DNA from: GCA-2709075 sp038146865
Lineage (GTDB): Bacteria > Pseudomonadota > Alphaproteobacteria > MPNO01 > UBA2964
Length of the DNA stretch: 64,000 nt
Assembly (NCBI GenBank): GCA_038146865.1
Contig: JAYQSL010000003.1
Coordinates: 1 to 64,000 of the forward strand
Direction: 5' to 3'
The notes under the pieces were generated by a model. It was not told the DNA's origin and searched no databases. It saw nothing but the letters and a program-made list of their open reading frames with translations. This document shows positions 1 through 9,195 of this stretch, piece by piece (position 1 is the first letter of the stretch; every line of letters starts with the position of its first letter). A program made the translations under genes and the position numbers.

Positions 1-39
1 GTGAAAGGCCGATGTCCTAGGCCACTAGACGATGGGGTC
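1..39 (-). tRNA. tRNA-Glu (UUC), partial, 3' part outside the window
   Basis: The reverse complement gives the 5' half of a tRNA: a 7-nt acceptor strand starting at 39 (GACCCCA), U8 and C9, the D arm GTCTAGTGGCCTAGGAC, and an anticodon stem and loop reading CTTTCAC with anticodon UUC at positions 3-5. This matches the glutamate tRNA pattern (GTCTAGNGGCCTAGGAC...CTTTCAC). The T arm and acceptor 3' strand lie left of the window, so folding of the whole molecule cannot be checked. Confidence 0.9.
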
Positions 40-77
40 TCCAGCCCATGTTGCTAAAGATAAAGAGTATTAAAATC

Positions 78-98
78 AAGCCAAAATTGGCTTTTTTT
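78..98. terminator. Hairpin with T-tract, possible rho-independent terminator
   Basis: A 7-bp stem AAGCCAA/TTGGCTT with a 2-nt loop is followed on the plus strand by five further T. It lies just downstream of the DUF2062 gene (minus) and upstream of the tRNA-Glu gene (minus). The uridine tail faces the plus strand although no plus-strand gene is seen here. It may end the DUF2062 transcript imperfectly or block antisense transcription. Confidence 0.4.
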
Positions 99-147
99 GT
101 CATTAAATTCCGGTATGTCACCCCTCAACACGAGTAGGGACATCGGT

Positions 148-762
148 TTAATTTACAATTGCCGTCGTTTTCTGTTGTAACCGACGCCGTTGTTTTGCCG
201 CACGATGGCGACGAATAAACCTTAAAGATAAATAATAACCCGAAAGACCACCCAAAACTGACCACGGGAGACACCCAAGGAGCAGTGGTACACCCCAAAC
301 CTCTGCCGCAATCGACATTTCTCTCCAAAGACTTTCAAGGTAACTCATATCTGAGTCTTGACGAACCATAGCCTCCCACTGCCGAGAAAACTCTTCATAA
401 CCCGATAGATCATCGAAACCCTTAAGGATGATTTGTCCTGTTACGAAAAACAAATAAAAGCAGGGAATTGCCGTTACAACGTTTGTAGTCCAGGTCCAGG
501 CCATTGCGATCAACACGCTAAAATCCCATTTGAAAACTTTTTTTGCGACCAGCCATGTAATAAAACAAAACACCATTTGTATTCCAATACTTGGTGTCAG
601 GGCCCATGCCATCCCTACAGCCACCCCACGAGCTGTATATTCTGGTGGATGCTTGCTCCGTTTTATAGGTATCAAAAGCCTATACTTTACGACCCGTTTC
701 ATCCGGTTCCACCAAGAATATTTTCTGAGAGTCGATAAAGTATTAGATGAATTACTAAACAT
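148..762 (-). CDS. DUF2062 domain-containing membrane protein
   Basis: This 204-residue protein is a small inner-membrane protein of the DUF2062 family, whose function is not established. The N-terminal 40 residues are basic (RMKRVVKYRLLIPIKRSKHPPE), followed by the family signature in which a short Gly/Ala-rich segment (GVAVGMAWALTPSIGIQM, about 46-63) leads into hydrophobic helices at about 63-75, 80-110 and 155-180. The C terminus is very basic (RRHRAAKQRRR). It stands alone, about 50 bp downstream of the start-distal end of recJ, in the same orientation. Family assignment is from pattern recognition; the function remains unknown. Confidence 0.8.
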   Translation of the reverse strand: MFSNSSNTLSTLRKYSWWNRMKRVVKYRLLIPIKRSKHPPEYTARGVAVGMAWALTPSIGIQMVFCFITWLVAKKVFKWDFSVLIAMAWTWTTNVVTAIPCFYLFFVTGQIILKGFDDLSGYEEFSRQWEAMVRQDSDMSYLESLWREMSIAAEVWGVPLLLGCLPWSVLGGLSGYYLSLRFIRRHRAAKQRRRLQQKTTAIVN

Positions 763-813
763 TATATTGAATAAATAGAGCCTTTTTTCCGCGGAACAAT
801 ATTTAGGAAAGAG

Positions 814-2604
814 TCAGCCTACAAAAGAAACATCCTCGACAAATATCTCGTTGTTTACTTTTCCTTGCCATTCATTTTGCCTGAGGCTTCCCGCAATATT
901 AACGCACAAACCACGGTGATTAAGTAGCACCTCGCCAACTTCAGTTCCCACCGCTCTAAACGCTATACCTTTTAAGCGCCCTTTCCCAGTCACATCAGAA
1001 AAAATACATTTAATATGGTCGTTACCAACTACCGAACTTTGCACAACTCTCAGTTCTGGAAATCCAAACCGAGGCCTGGGATTTCCAGACCCATAGGGAC
1101 CAGCCCCTTCGAGCAGTGAGACTAAATCTGAAGAGACCGCTGAAACAGTCAAAGCTCCATCTAATTTAAGCTCAAGAACCGGCTCTTTCCCCTCCCATTG
1201 TCTTTTAATATGAGCATTTAAGAAAGCCTTTAGGTCTCCTAGCTTAGATGCTTCCACTGAAAAACCAGCCGCCATCGAATGCCCACCGCCGTTAACAAGA
1301 AGGCCGGCTTGAAGAGCGGAAATTACCGCTGGCCCTAATGCAATCCCACTGACAGAACGTCCAGACGCTTTTCCAATTCCGTTCTCCATGGCGACAACAC
1401 AGCTTGGCAAATTAAACCTTTCTCGCAACCGGCCAGCCACTATCCCTATGACCCCGGGGTGCCACCCCTCACCTTCCACCATCAAAATAGAGGGATTGGA
1501 AACTATTTCTGTTTCAGCTTGCTCCAACGCAAGGCTAAAAACTCGTTGCTCAATCTCCTGCCGTTCTTTGTTTAAGCCATCAAGCTTTTGGGCAATTACA
1601 TGGGTTTCTGATGCGTCATTGGACGATAAAAGACGCACCCCCAAACCCGACTCTCCCACTCTTCCACCAGCGTTAACCCTAGGCCCTAAGATAAAACCGG
1701 CATGGTAACAATCCAGCGGTCTGTCCACACGAGCAACATCGGCTAAAGCCCTAATCCCCAGATTACCCCGTCCCGCCATAACCTTTAGACCCTGCCTGAC
1801 AAATGCTCTATTTAGCCCTTTTAAAGGAACAACATCACAGATCGTTCCCAAGGCCACTAAATCTAGCCATTGACGAAGATCCGGCTCAGGGTGCCCTTCT
1901 CCGTACCAAAACGCTTCGCGTAACGCCCGGTTAATAGCGACTACAAATAGAAAAGTTACTCCCACAGCTGCCAGGTGCGTATGATCTGTATCTTGGTCCA
2001 AGCGATTTGGGTTTATGACCAGAGCTCCACTCGGCAGTCGAGGCTCGGCTACGTGATGATCGACGACGATGATATCCAAACCCTCAGAGCCTGCGTTTTC
2101 GAGGACTTCAAACGCAGTTGTGCCGCAATCGACCGTGATTACAAGTTCTACGCCTCTTTCTTTTAATTTTTTTAGAGCTGTCAGGTTGGGACCATAACCC
2201 TCTTTTTGTCGATCAGGGATATATACTTCTATTGACCTTCCAAGCGCTGAAAAAAACCTTGTTAACAGGGCTGCTGAGGTTGCTCCATCAACATCATAGT
2301 CACCAAAAATTCCTATTTTTTGGCCCGTCTCAAATGCCTTAACAACCCTCTCCACTGCTTGATCCATATCCAATAAATGTGATGGATCCGGCAACTCGTT
2401 TCTCAGGCTGGGATTAAGGAAGGTATCGACTGTCTCGAGCGTTACACCTCTATTTACCAATACACGTGAAAAAATCTCAGGAATCATCCTGGTTTGCGCA
2501 ATTGCTAAACTTGTGCGCTCATCGAAGTCACGAGCTATCCAGCGTTTTCTTGAAGCAGACTTTTCTACCCCTAGAAATGCGCTAGAAGTTTCGTTATTCG
2601 ACAA
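814..2604 (-). CDS. recJ: Single-stranded-DNA-specific exonuclease RecJ
   Basis: RecJ degrades single-stranded DNA 5' to 3' in RecFOR recombination, mismatch repair and base-excision repair. The 596-residue length is usual. The DHH phosphoesterase core shows GDYDVDGATS (101-110), VDCGT (158-162) and VDHH (181-184), giving the metal-binding Asp and His residues, followed by a DHHA1 domain with NGGGHSMAAGF near 440-450 and a C-terminal OB-like region. The start is TTG at 2604, preceded by AGGAG at a good distance. Twelve bases separate it from glpX, so it is the last gene of an alaC-hom-glpX-recJ operon. Confidence 0.96.
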   Translation of the reverse strand: MSNNETSSAFLGVEKSASRKRWIARDFDERTSLAIAQTRMIPEIFSRVLVNRGVTLETVDTFLNPSLRNELPDPSHLLDMDQAVERVVKAFETGQKIGIFGDYDVDGATSAALLTRFFSALGRSIEVYIPDRQKEGYGPNLTALKKLKERGVELVITVDCGTTAFEVLENAGSEGLDIIVVDHHVAEPRLPSGALVINPNRLDQDTDHTHLAAVGVTFLFVVAINRALREAFWYGEGHPEPDLRQWLDLVALGTICDVVPLKGLNRAFVRQGLKVMAGRGNLGIRALADVARVDRPLDCYHAGFILGPRVNAGGRVGESGLGVRLLSSNDASETHVIAQKLDGLNKERQEIEQRVFSLALEQAETEIVSNPSILMVEGEGWHPGVIGIVAGRLRERFNLPSCVVAMENGIGKASGRSVSGIALGPAVISALQAGLLVNGGGHSMAAGFSVEASKLGDLKAFLNAHIKRQWEGKEPVLELKLDGALTVSAVSSDLVSLLEGAGPYGSGNPRPRFGFPELRVVQSSVVGNDHIKCIFSDVTGKGRLKGIAFRAVGTEVGEVLLNHRGLCVNIAGSLRQNEWQGKVNNEIFVEDVSFVG

Positions 2605-2616
2605 TCAATTTTGCTC

Positions 2617-3603
2617 CTATTCAGGTGTATCAAAACCTTGCTTCCGCTCGAAATTATGAACGGTGGAAATATGCCGGATGGTTCCTGTTTGAGAACGCAT
2701 TACCACTGAATGTGTTTCAGCGCCGTCGCGGAACCTTCTCACACCTCGGCACATACTGCCATTAGTAACCCCGGTAGCGGCGAACATCACGTTTCCTTTC
2801 GCCAGATCTAACAGATCATATTTCCGATCAAAATCCTCTATACCACATCGCTGGGCTCTGTTCCGCTCATCGTCATTACGAAAAAGCAATCGGGCTTGCA
2901 TTTGTCCACCGATACAGCGCAATGCAGCTGCAGCCAAAACCCCTTCGGGCGCTCCACCGGAACCCATATACATATCCACTCCACTCTCCTCCTCGGAGGT
3001 GGCCATTACCCCACTCACATCTCCATCTGAAATCAACATGATCCGTGCGCCGGCATCTCTGACTTTTGCAATCAGTGAATCATGCCGCGGCCGATCCAAA
3101 ATACACACCACCAAATTTGAGATATCAGTGCCTTTGGCCTTTGCAAGGCTATTGAGGTTTTCCTCGGGGGACATGTCCAGATCGACAACACCCTTTGGCA
3201 ATCCGCTACCCACGGCGATTTTTTCCATATATACATCGGGCGAGTATAAGAAACCACCATGTTCAGCCATGGCTATAACAGCCAACGCATTATTTAAACC
3301 CTTCGCAGTAATGGTTGTGCCTTCCAAAGGATCAAGCGCGATATCTATCTCAGGCCCTCGTCCAGTGCCAACTTCTTCGCCGATATATAACATCGGCGCT
3401 TCATCTCTTTCTCCCTCTCCGATTACAACTGTCCCTTTGATGTCGAGACTATTAAGGGCACGGCGCATTGCATCAACGGCCACCTGATCTGCACCTTTCT
3501 CATCTCCGCGCCCCATTTGACGGGACGCTGCTAAGGCTGCTGCTTCTGTTACGCGAACAGCTTCCAGAGCCAAGTTACGGTCCATTGGGATCGATTCTGT
3601 CAT
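2617..3603 (-). CDS. glpX: Class II fructose-1,6-bisphosphatase GlpX
   Basis: GlpX hydrolyses fructose 1,6-bisphosphate to fructose 6-phosphate in gluconeogenesis. At 328 residues it has the usual class II length. Visible signatures are the metal-binding GEGERDEAPML (62-72) and DPLEGTT (91-97) motifs and the glycine-rich MYMGSGGAPEGVLAAAALR segment in the second half. It lies between hom (38 bp upstream) and recJ (12 bp downstream) in one minus-strand transcription unit; the hom-glpX-recJ order is common in alphaproteobacteria. Start at ATG 3603. No unusual features. Confidence 0.96.
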   Translation of the reverse strand: MTESIPMDRNLALEAVRVTEAAALAASRQMGRGDEKGADQVAVDAMRRALNSLDIKGTVVIGEGERDEAPMLYIGEEVGTGRGPEIDIALDPLEGTTITAKGLNNALAVIAMAEHGGFLYSPDVYMEKIAVGSGLPKGVVDLDMSPEENLNSLAKAKGTDISNLVVCILDRPRHDSLIAKVRDAGARIMLISDGDVSGVMATSEEESGVDMYMGSGGAPEGVLAAAALRCIGGQMQARLLFRNDDERNRAQRCGIEDFDRKYDLLDLAKGNVMFAATGVTNGSMCRGVRRFRDGAETHSVVMRSQTGTIRHISTVHNFERKQGFDTPE

Positions 3604-3641
3604 TTCATTCTATCCGTTTAGAATTTAATTGTGATTAAGGA

Positions 3642-4940
3642 TTATAAACTCAGATTTTCTATTTTAATTATTCTTGGCTCTTCTACCACAGTTTCCAATG
3701 ATGAAAATTGATCTATCGCTTTATTTATTGCCGATTGATTAACTTCGTGGGTTGTCATTACCACCGGAACAGGGGCCCCCGGCGCGCGTGTTCTTTGCAA
3801 AATTGCTTCCATAGAGACATCCTGCTCACGCAAAGCCGCCGCAACATCTGCAAAAACGCCAGGACGATCGAGGACCATCAATCGAACATAAAATCTACCA
3901 AAGGCAGAATCCTCTGACGCCGGATTACTTGGCTTTAGGTCTTTGATCGGAACTCCAAATGTTGGAAGTCTTAGCCCCCGAGCTAAATCCGCTAAATCTG
4001 CAATGACGGCTGATGCAGTAGGTCCTGCCCCTGCTCCACGACCCTCCAAGAAAACTGGCCCCGTATCATCCCCCTGAAAGGCAATGGCATTGAAAACGCC
4101 ATCAACATTAGCCATGGGCAAGCCTTTAGGGACCATACAAGGTCGGACGCTTTGCTGAATACCGTCGGGCCCTTTACGCGCGATTCCGAGTAGCTTTATT
4201 CTATAACCGAGTTCATCTGCAAACCTAATATCCAACTCAGAAATATTTGCAATTCCCTCTACAGAAACCGAATTAAAGTCTGGCTTTGTTTCAAAGGCTA
4301 ATGCTGTGAGCAAGGAGAGTTTATGACCAGCATCAACACCGTTTACATCAAATTCCGGGTCTGCTTCGGCATATCCAAGCCTCTGGGCGTCCTTGAGCAC
4401 AGTTTCAAAATCAAGGCCCTTGTTCCTCATTTCCGTGAGAATGAAATTACTGGTACCGTTTAGAATTCCATAAAGACTGACCACCTCATTACAGACAAGC
4501 CCCTCCCTAAGAGCCTTAATTACAGGTATCCCTCCAGCAACCGCAGCTTCGTAACCTATTGATCTCGATCCCTCGTCTGCTCGTCTAGCCAAATCAAAAC
4601 CGTGAACAGCCAACAACGCTTTATTTGCTGTTACGATGTCTTTCCCAGTTGCAAGCGCTGTTTGGCAAACCTCAAGAGCCACTCCTTCAGATCCACCAAT
4701 AAGCTCTACGACAACATTGGCGTCAGATACCCTAGCCATCTCAATGGCATCGTCGAACCAAGCAACGTCATCAAGACTAATATCTCTTTCTTTACCCTTA
4801 TCTCTAGCGGAAACAGCTACAATGTTAATCTCTGCACCAAAACGGCGCTTAAAAAGCTCAGATTTGCTATTTATAAGTCGAAAGACTGCACTGCCGACAG
4901 TGCCCAACCCGCATAGCGCTATTTTAAGGGGGGTATTCAA
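3642..4940 (-). CDS. hom: Homoserine dehydrogenase
   Basis: This enzyme reduces aspartate semialdehyde to homoserine with NAD(P)H, at the branch to threonine, methionine and isoleucine. The 432-residue protein has an N-terminal Rossmann motif GLGTVGSAVF (11-20), the ANKALLA segment near 105, the catalytic region YAEADPEFDVNGVDAGHK near 190-206, and a C-terminal ACT domain (about 345-425; RPGVFADVAAALREQDVSME), the usual site of threonine feedback inhibition. The TTG start at 4940 overlaps the TGA stop of the upstream aminotransferase by 4 nt, which implies translational coupling. Confidence 0.96.
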   Translation of the reverse strand: MNTPLKIALCGLGTVGSAVFRLINSKSELFKRRFGAEINIVAVSARDKGKERDISLDDVAWFDDAIEMARVSDANVVVELIGGSEGVALEVCQTALATGKDIVTANKALLAVHGFDLARRADEGSRSIGYEAAVAGGIPVIKALREGLVCNEVVSLYGILNGTSNFILTEMRNKGLDFETVLKDAQRLGYAEADPEFDVNGVDAGHKLSLLTALAFETKPDFNSVSVEGIANISELDIRFADELGYRIKLLGIARKGPDGIQQSVRPCMVPKGLPMANVDGVFNAIAFQGDDTGPVFLEGRGAGAGPTASAVIADLADLARGLRLPTFGVPIKDLKPSNPASEDSAFGRFYVRLMVLDRPGVFADVAAALREQDVSMEAILQRTRAPGAPVPVVMTTHEVNQSAINKAIDQFSSLETVVEEPRIIKIENLSL

Positions 4941-6157
4941 AGTTTTTCTCGTTTTTCTAGGGATGCTCCCATGATTTCTTCGGCATTAGACAAAAACCGT
5001 CTGATGTTTCTTGCCGCCTGATGAATGCGTTGCTGATTTTCTACAAGCGCAATCCTGACGTATCCCTCTCCATATTCACCAAAACCAACACCCGGTGAAA
5101 CAGCAACCTCAGCATGCTCCAACAACAACTTCGAAAATTCTAACGACCCTATTTCTCGAAACAAATCAGGGATCGGTGCCCAGGCAAACATAGTAGCGCT
5201 TGGAGCGGGTATATCCCAGCCTGCCCTCCCAAAACTCTCGACCAAGACGTCTCGACGCTGTCTATAAACGTTTCTTGCTTCCTCAATGACGTCTTGAGGT
5301 CCATTTAGTGCTGCGGTCGCCGCCACCTGAATGGGTGTAAAAGCGCCATAGTCTAAATATGATTTAATTCTTGCTAACGCCGCTATAAGCTTAGAATTAC
5401 CCGTGGCAAATCCAATTCTCCAACCAGGCATAGAGTATGTTTTGCTTACGGACGAGAATTCCACGGCAATATCTCGTGCACCCGGTACTTGCAAAATTGA
5501 CGGAGGCACGTAATCGTCAAAATAAATTTCAGCGTATGCCAAATCAGAGAGTATCCATATTTCATGTTTCCTACAGAATTCTACGACCTCTTGGTAAAAA
5601 TCTAGGCCAACTACCTGGGCTGTAGGGTTCGAAGGAAAATTCAGCACCACTGCAAGGGGTTTGGGAACGCTATGTGCAACTGCCTGCTCGAGCTCCCGAA
5701 TTATATTTATGTTAGGACCAACGGGCAAATGACGAAGCGCCCCTCCTGCAATTATAAAACCATAAGCATGGATGGGATAGCTGGGGTTTGGAACAAGTGC
5801 TACATCCCCTGGGCTCGTTATCGCCATTGCCAGATTAGCAAAACCTTCTTTAGATCCGAGCGTCACTATCGTCTCGGTCTCTGCGTCGACCTCAACCCCG
5901 AAACGCCGAGCATAATAAGCTGCATTTGCCCGCCGAAGACCCGTAATACCTCGTGAAACAGAATACCGATGCGCTTTTGGATTTTTAGCGGCCTCCACAA
6001 GTTTGTCGACCACATGACTAGGCGATGCCAGATCAGGGTTTCCCATCCCAAAATCAATAACATCCTTTCCATCGCCACGGGCTTTAGCTTTCATGGCATT
6101 TACTTCAGCAAAGACATAAGGCGGCAGCCGCTTTATACGATGAAATTCATACTCCAT
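4937..6157 (-). CDS. alaC: Pyridoxal-phosphate aminotransferase, AlaC / LL-diaminopimelate aminotransferase-like
   Basis: This is a class I/II fold-type I aminotransferase of 406 residues. Key residues are in place: N177 in NFPSNPTA, D205 and Y208 in SDLAYAEI, the Schiff-base lysine K239 in SVSKTYSMPGWR, and the conserved Arg at 247. The N terminus (IKRLPPYVF and MGNP) is like E. coli AlaC, a glutamate-pyruvate aminotransferase. Alphaproteobacterial homologues beside hom are often annotated LL-diaminopimelate aminotransferase. The operon with hom suggests a role in aspartate-family or alanine metabolism; exact substrate is inference. It is the first gene of the alaC-hom-glpX-recJ operon. Confidence 0.88.
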   Translation of the reverse strand: MEYEFHRIKRLPPYVFAEVNAMKAKARGDGKDVIDFGMGNPDLASPSHVVDKLVEAAKNPKAHRYSVSRGITGLRRANAAYYARRFGVEVDAETETIVTLGSKEGFANLAMAITSPGDVALVPNPSYPIHAYGFIIAGGALRHLPVGPNINIIRELEQAVAHSVPKPLAVVLNFPSNPTAQVVGLDFYQEVVEFCRKHEIWILSDLAYAEIYFDDYVPPSILQVPGARDIAVEFSSVSKTYSMPGWRIGFATGNSKLIAALARIKSYLDYGAFTPIQVAATAALNGPQDVIEEARNVYRQRRDVLVESFGRAGWDIPAPSATMFAWAPIPDLFREIGSLEFSKLLLEHAEVAVSPGVGFGEYGEGYVRIALVENQQRIHQAARNIRRFLSNAEEIMGASLEKREKL

Positions 6158-6227
6158 TTATTTTCCTCGAGACCTCCCTTTCATTTTTAATGAAAGGTCT
6201 AGATGCCAAAGTGGTTAATGTTACTTT

Positions 6228-7352
6228 TTATTGGTTGAAATAAATTTCTGCCCTTCTGTTTCCTGCCTCACCGGCAGGCATAACTTCCAGAAACGCAGGA
6301 CGATGATCAGACATTCCACTCATAAGAATTAATCGTGGGTCAACGCCCAATCTGATCAACTCTTTGACCACAGAATTCGCCCTTTTATTTGAGATATTGA
6401 AATTGGCGAGCTGATGTTTTGATTGCCCTAAGTTCGGTGTTCTACTGCTGGCGTGTCCTACCACGTGGATTGGGCCCCTCGAAGTGTTTTGGTATAGCTT
6501 ATAAGCCTTCCTAATCCGATTTTTGGACTCACTAGTTAGGACAGATGAACTATTTTCAAAGTAAACAATAGCAACTGGCAATCCACCCAAAATTGGTTCC
6601 GCCACCGAACCCGATACCGCACGAGAGTCTTCTATTGAACCTGGTCGCGCAGGAAACCTTGGCGCAAATTTATCGGCTTCCGCAAAGATTGTGCCATTCC
6701 CCCAAGATTTAGAATTTTTGGACAACAGTTTTGCTTTTGGCGGAGGTGACATAGAGACAATTTTAGACCGATCGGACAAAGGCTTTGTAGGCAGCGCCGA
6801 CCTTGATTTTTCAGAATTTTTGAAATCTGGACTATTTTTTCTATTCTGACTTGGAATAGCCCGCGGTCTTAGCTCCGATGCTGCTATTGTCTTACGAGAT
6901 ACTGAAGTGGGTGGGACCTTTTCCCTAAGCGGCTTTCTATCCTGTCTAGTATCCGCGGGACTTGCTTTCGAGGCTCGCGCCCTTGGGGGAATTTCCTCTT
7001 GGGCTCGCAATTCATTATCTGAATAACGAGCTGATGCACGGTCTGCAATTAAACCGGAAGCCATTTTTTTAAAATCGGACCGAGAAGGAGTTTTAGGCCG
7101 CTCTGGAACAGAAGCTAATTTAGGAAAATCTGTTCCTTTTTGAGCACTATTTCTCTCTATTTTTTTGATTCCGGGGCGACCCGACTCTTCCCCGGTAATC
7201 CATGCCTTAGTATCGTTATACCACTCTATAGGATTTACATATTCTGGGACCTGAGAACAACCGGTAGCTGTAAAAACAAAAGCAACGAGCAAGCCGGTTA
7301 CAGCAATGACGCTACGTTTTTTTCCTCTAAAAGATCTTTTCGTTTTTATCAT
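6228..7352 (-). CDS. OmpA-family lipoprotein with disordered linker
   Basis: A 374-residue envelope protein. The N terminus is basic (KTKRSFRGKKR), then a hydrophobic helix ending at TATGC, with C32 the probable lipidated cysteine, so a lipoprotein is likely although the lipobox has Ala at -3. Residues about 60-240 are rich in Arg, Ser, Pro and Lys and look disordered. The C-terminal 115 residues form an OmpA-like peptidoglycan-binding domain (VYFENSSSVLTSESKNRI; NISNKRANSVVKELI; the end NRRAEIYF). The likely role is tethering the outer membrane to peptidoglycan. It is monocistronic as far as seen. Confidence 0.85.
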   Translation of the reverse strand: MIKTKRSFRGKKRSVIAVTGLLVAFVFTATGCSQVPEYVNPIEWYNDTKAWITGEESGRPGIKKIERNSAQKGTDFPKLASVPERPKTPSRSDFKKMASGLIADRASARYSDNELRAQEEIPPRARASKASPADTRQDRKPLREKVPPTSVSRKTIAASELRPRAIPSQNRKNSPDFKNSEKSRSALPTKPLSDRSKIVSMSPPPKAKLLSKNSKSWGNGTIFAEADKFAPRFPARPGSIEDSRAVSGSVAEPILGGLPVAIVYFENSSSVLTSESKNRIRKAYKLYQNTSRGPIHVVGHASSRTPNLGQSKHQLANFNISNKRANSVVKELIRLGVDPRLILMSGMSDHRPAFLEVMPAGEAGNRRAEIYFNQ

Positions 7353-7497
7353 CGAAGACCGCAGCCTCTCATATTTCTCAATACACTAAATCTCTTAAAT
7401 CCGATTACCCACAGTGTACCAATAAAACCTCGGTTTATCGAATCACAATCAATTAATTACGCCTAGAAGTCCCGACCTTACTCAAAAACACAATAGA

Positions 7498-8055
7498 CTA
7501 ATCCATCTTTACTAACTCTTTCATAAAAAGCTGCCCTTTTTCGGCATAATTGACCGGTGTTTTGGCTAACCTCTTAGCATGTTCAGGCGTTATTTCTCGC
7601 ATCAACGAGGCAGGCCTTCCTCCCCAAAGTTCACCTTTCGGCAAGACCTTTCCCGGAGTTAACAAACTACCGCCGGCCAACATTCCACCTCCCTCCACTT
7701 TTGCTCCGTCAAAAATTTGGGCACCCATCCCCACATATGAATTATCATCAAGGGTACAGGCGTGAAGAAGACAAGCATGACCAACAGATACGTCATTTCC
7801 AATAAACGTACCCTGTACTCCGCCATTTACATGAATAATTGTCCCATCCTGGAGGTTAGATCGATCTCCGATATGAATAGGGGCTTCATCTGCTCGCAAA
7901 ACACAGCCAAACCAGATGCTGCTTCTGCTCCCTACCACGACATCTCCTATGAGGACAGCACCAGGGGCGATGAAAGCATCTGCTGCTATCACCGGCTGTT
8001 TTCCGCCGAAGGGAATAATAAGTGGTTCTAGATGTGATGGAGTTTGGTAATCCAT
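7498..8055 (-). CDS. Gamma-class carbonic anhydrase-family protein
   Basis: This 185-residue protein is a left-handed beta-helix hexapeptide-repeat protein of the gamma carbonic anhydrase / YrdA-PaaY family. The repeats run from about residue 18 to 150. The histidines expected to bind the trimeric zinc site are seen in IIHVNGG, VGHACLLHACTL, along with NLQDGTIIH. Members may hydrate CO2 or be inactive; activity here is not decidable. It lies 9 bp downstream of argC in the same orientation, so the two are probably cotranscribed. Length is normal for the short YrdA type. Confidence 0.9.
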   Translation of the reverse strand: MDYQTPSHLEPLIIPFGGKQPVIAADAFIAPGAVLIGDVVVGSRSSIWFGCVLRADEAPIHIGDRSNLQDGTIIHVNGGVQGTFIGNDVSVGHACLLHACTLDDNSYVGMGAQIFDGAKVEGGGMLAGGSLLTPGKVLPKGELWGGRPASLMREITPEHAKRLAKTPVNYAEKGQLFMKELVKMD

Positions 8056-8064
8056 AGCCTCAGT

Positions 8065-9108
8065 TCAAGGGAATAAAGGCTGCTGCGCAATACCAGTATC
8101 TTCATCCAAACCACACATAAGATTCATATTTTGTATAGCTTGACCGGAGGCACCTTTGACCAAATTGTCTATAACACTGAGAATAATGGCTCGACCTGAC
8201 AACCGATCCTTGAATACATTGATCAAACAATAATTGGATCCTCGGACATGCCGTGTAGCTGGCAAAGCATCCGATTCCAAAACCCTAATAAATGGTTCAT
8301 TTCTATATTGAGTAACAAGATTTTCTTTCAAATCCGAGACGGTTTGTCCATTTTTTAAACAAACATAGATGCTAGAGAGAATACCTCTGCTCATCGGCAT
8401 CAGATGAGGTGTGAAGCTAACCTTGAGGTTCTTTCCCGCCGCTAGAGATAATTCCTGCTCTATTTCTGGCATGTGTCGATGACTCCCGACCCCATAGGCA
8501 TGAATTCCCTCCGCCACCTCACAAAACAAGTTTGCTTCTTTCTCCGCACGACCAGCTCCAGAAACACCTGACTTTGAGTCTATCACGATCCTATCTTCTT
8601 CTATCTGATCATGTTTCAGGATCGGCGCTAGCGGCAAAATAACTGAGGTCGGATAGCACCCTGGGTTACCGACCAATCGAGCGCTTTGAATCATGCCCCT
8701 CCGTATTTCGGGCAATCCATATATCGCCGTTTCTTGAAGTCGTGGCGCTTTATGGGGTCCATACCAGGCCTCATAGTTAGCCACGTTGGAAAGACGGAAA
8801 TCTGGAGATAGGTCTATTACTTTTATTCTCTCGGGCAAGCTGGAGACGATTTCATGAGTGGTTCCATGAGGCAAACAACAGAAGACAACATCAATCTCGT
8901 CAAAATCTATCTCGTTTACCCTTTGGAGGCGTGATAGCTCTACCCCACTTAAATGAGGGAAGACCGAACTCACGTCCTCACCAGCTCTACGTTCTGCACT
9001 TAGGGCTTTGATATTGGAATTTGGGTGTAAAGCAAGAAGCCGGATCAACTCCGCACCTGTATAACCACTGGCCCCTAAAATAGCGATGTTTATAGATTGT
9101 GTAGTCAT
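8065..9108 (-). CDS. argC: N-acetyl-gamma-glutamyl-phosphate reductase ArgC
   Basis: ArgC reduces N-acetylglutamyl phosphate to the semialdehyde with NADPH, the third step of arginine biosynthesis. The 347-residue protein has the dinucleotide-binding GASGYTGAELIRLL (12-25) and the catalytic cysteine C151 in GNPGCYPTSV, plus SGVSGAGR and the HRHMPEIEQEL segment typical of the family. It follows the rplM-rpsI operon and its terminator, a frequent alphaproteobacterial arrangement, and precedes the gamma carbonic anhydrase gene. Start at ATG 9108. Confidence 0.97.
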   Translation of the reverse strand: MTTQSINIAILGASGYTGAELIRLLALHPNSNIKALSAERRAGEDVSSVFPHLSGVELSRLQRVNEIDFDEIDVVFCCLPHGTTHEIVSSLPERIKVIDLSPDFRLSNVANYEAWYGPHKAPRLQETAIYGLPEIRRGMIQSARLVGNPGCYPTSVILPLAPILKHDQIEEDRIVIDSKSGVSGAGRAEKEANLFCEVAEGIHAYGVGSHRHMPEIEQELSLAAGKNLKVSFTPHLMPMSRGILSSIYVCLKNGQTVSDLKENLVTQYRNEPFIRVLESDALPATRHVRGSNYCLINVFKDRLSGRAIILSVIDNLVKGASGQAIQNMNLMCGLDEDTGIAQQPLFP

Positions 9109-9142
9109 CTAAACCTCTAAAGAACTCTAATTGTGACACAAC

Positions 9143-9173
9143 CAAAAAAAAGGGCGCCTGCTTGGGACGCCCT
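9143..9173 (-). terminator. Rho-independent terminator of rplM-rpsI
   Basis: Read on the minus strand, a G+C-rich hairpin with arms AGGGCG and CGCCCT (9151-9173) is followed by a run of T (9143-9150). It lies 22 bp after the rpsI stop and before argC, so it separates the ribosomal operon from argC. Confidence 0.85.
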
Positions 9174-9195
9174 GATAAAAAATGTATTGCTGTCC

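Noticed and set aside
433..738. A 101-codon plus-strand ORF opposite DUF2062
   Set aside because: It is antisense to a well-supported gene and has no family features.
2999..3487. A 162-codon ORF opposite glpX
   Set aside because: It lies fully inside glpX in the opposite strand and has Ser/Pro-rich shadow composition.
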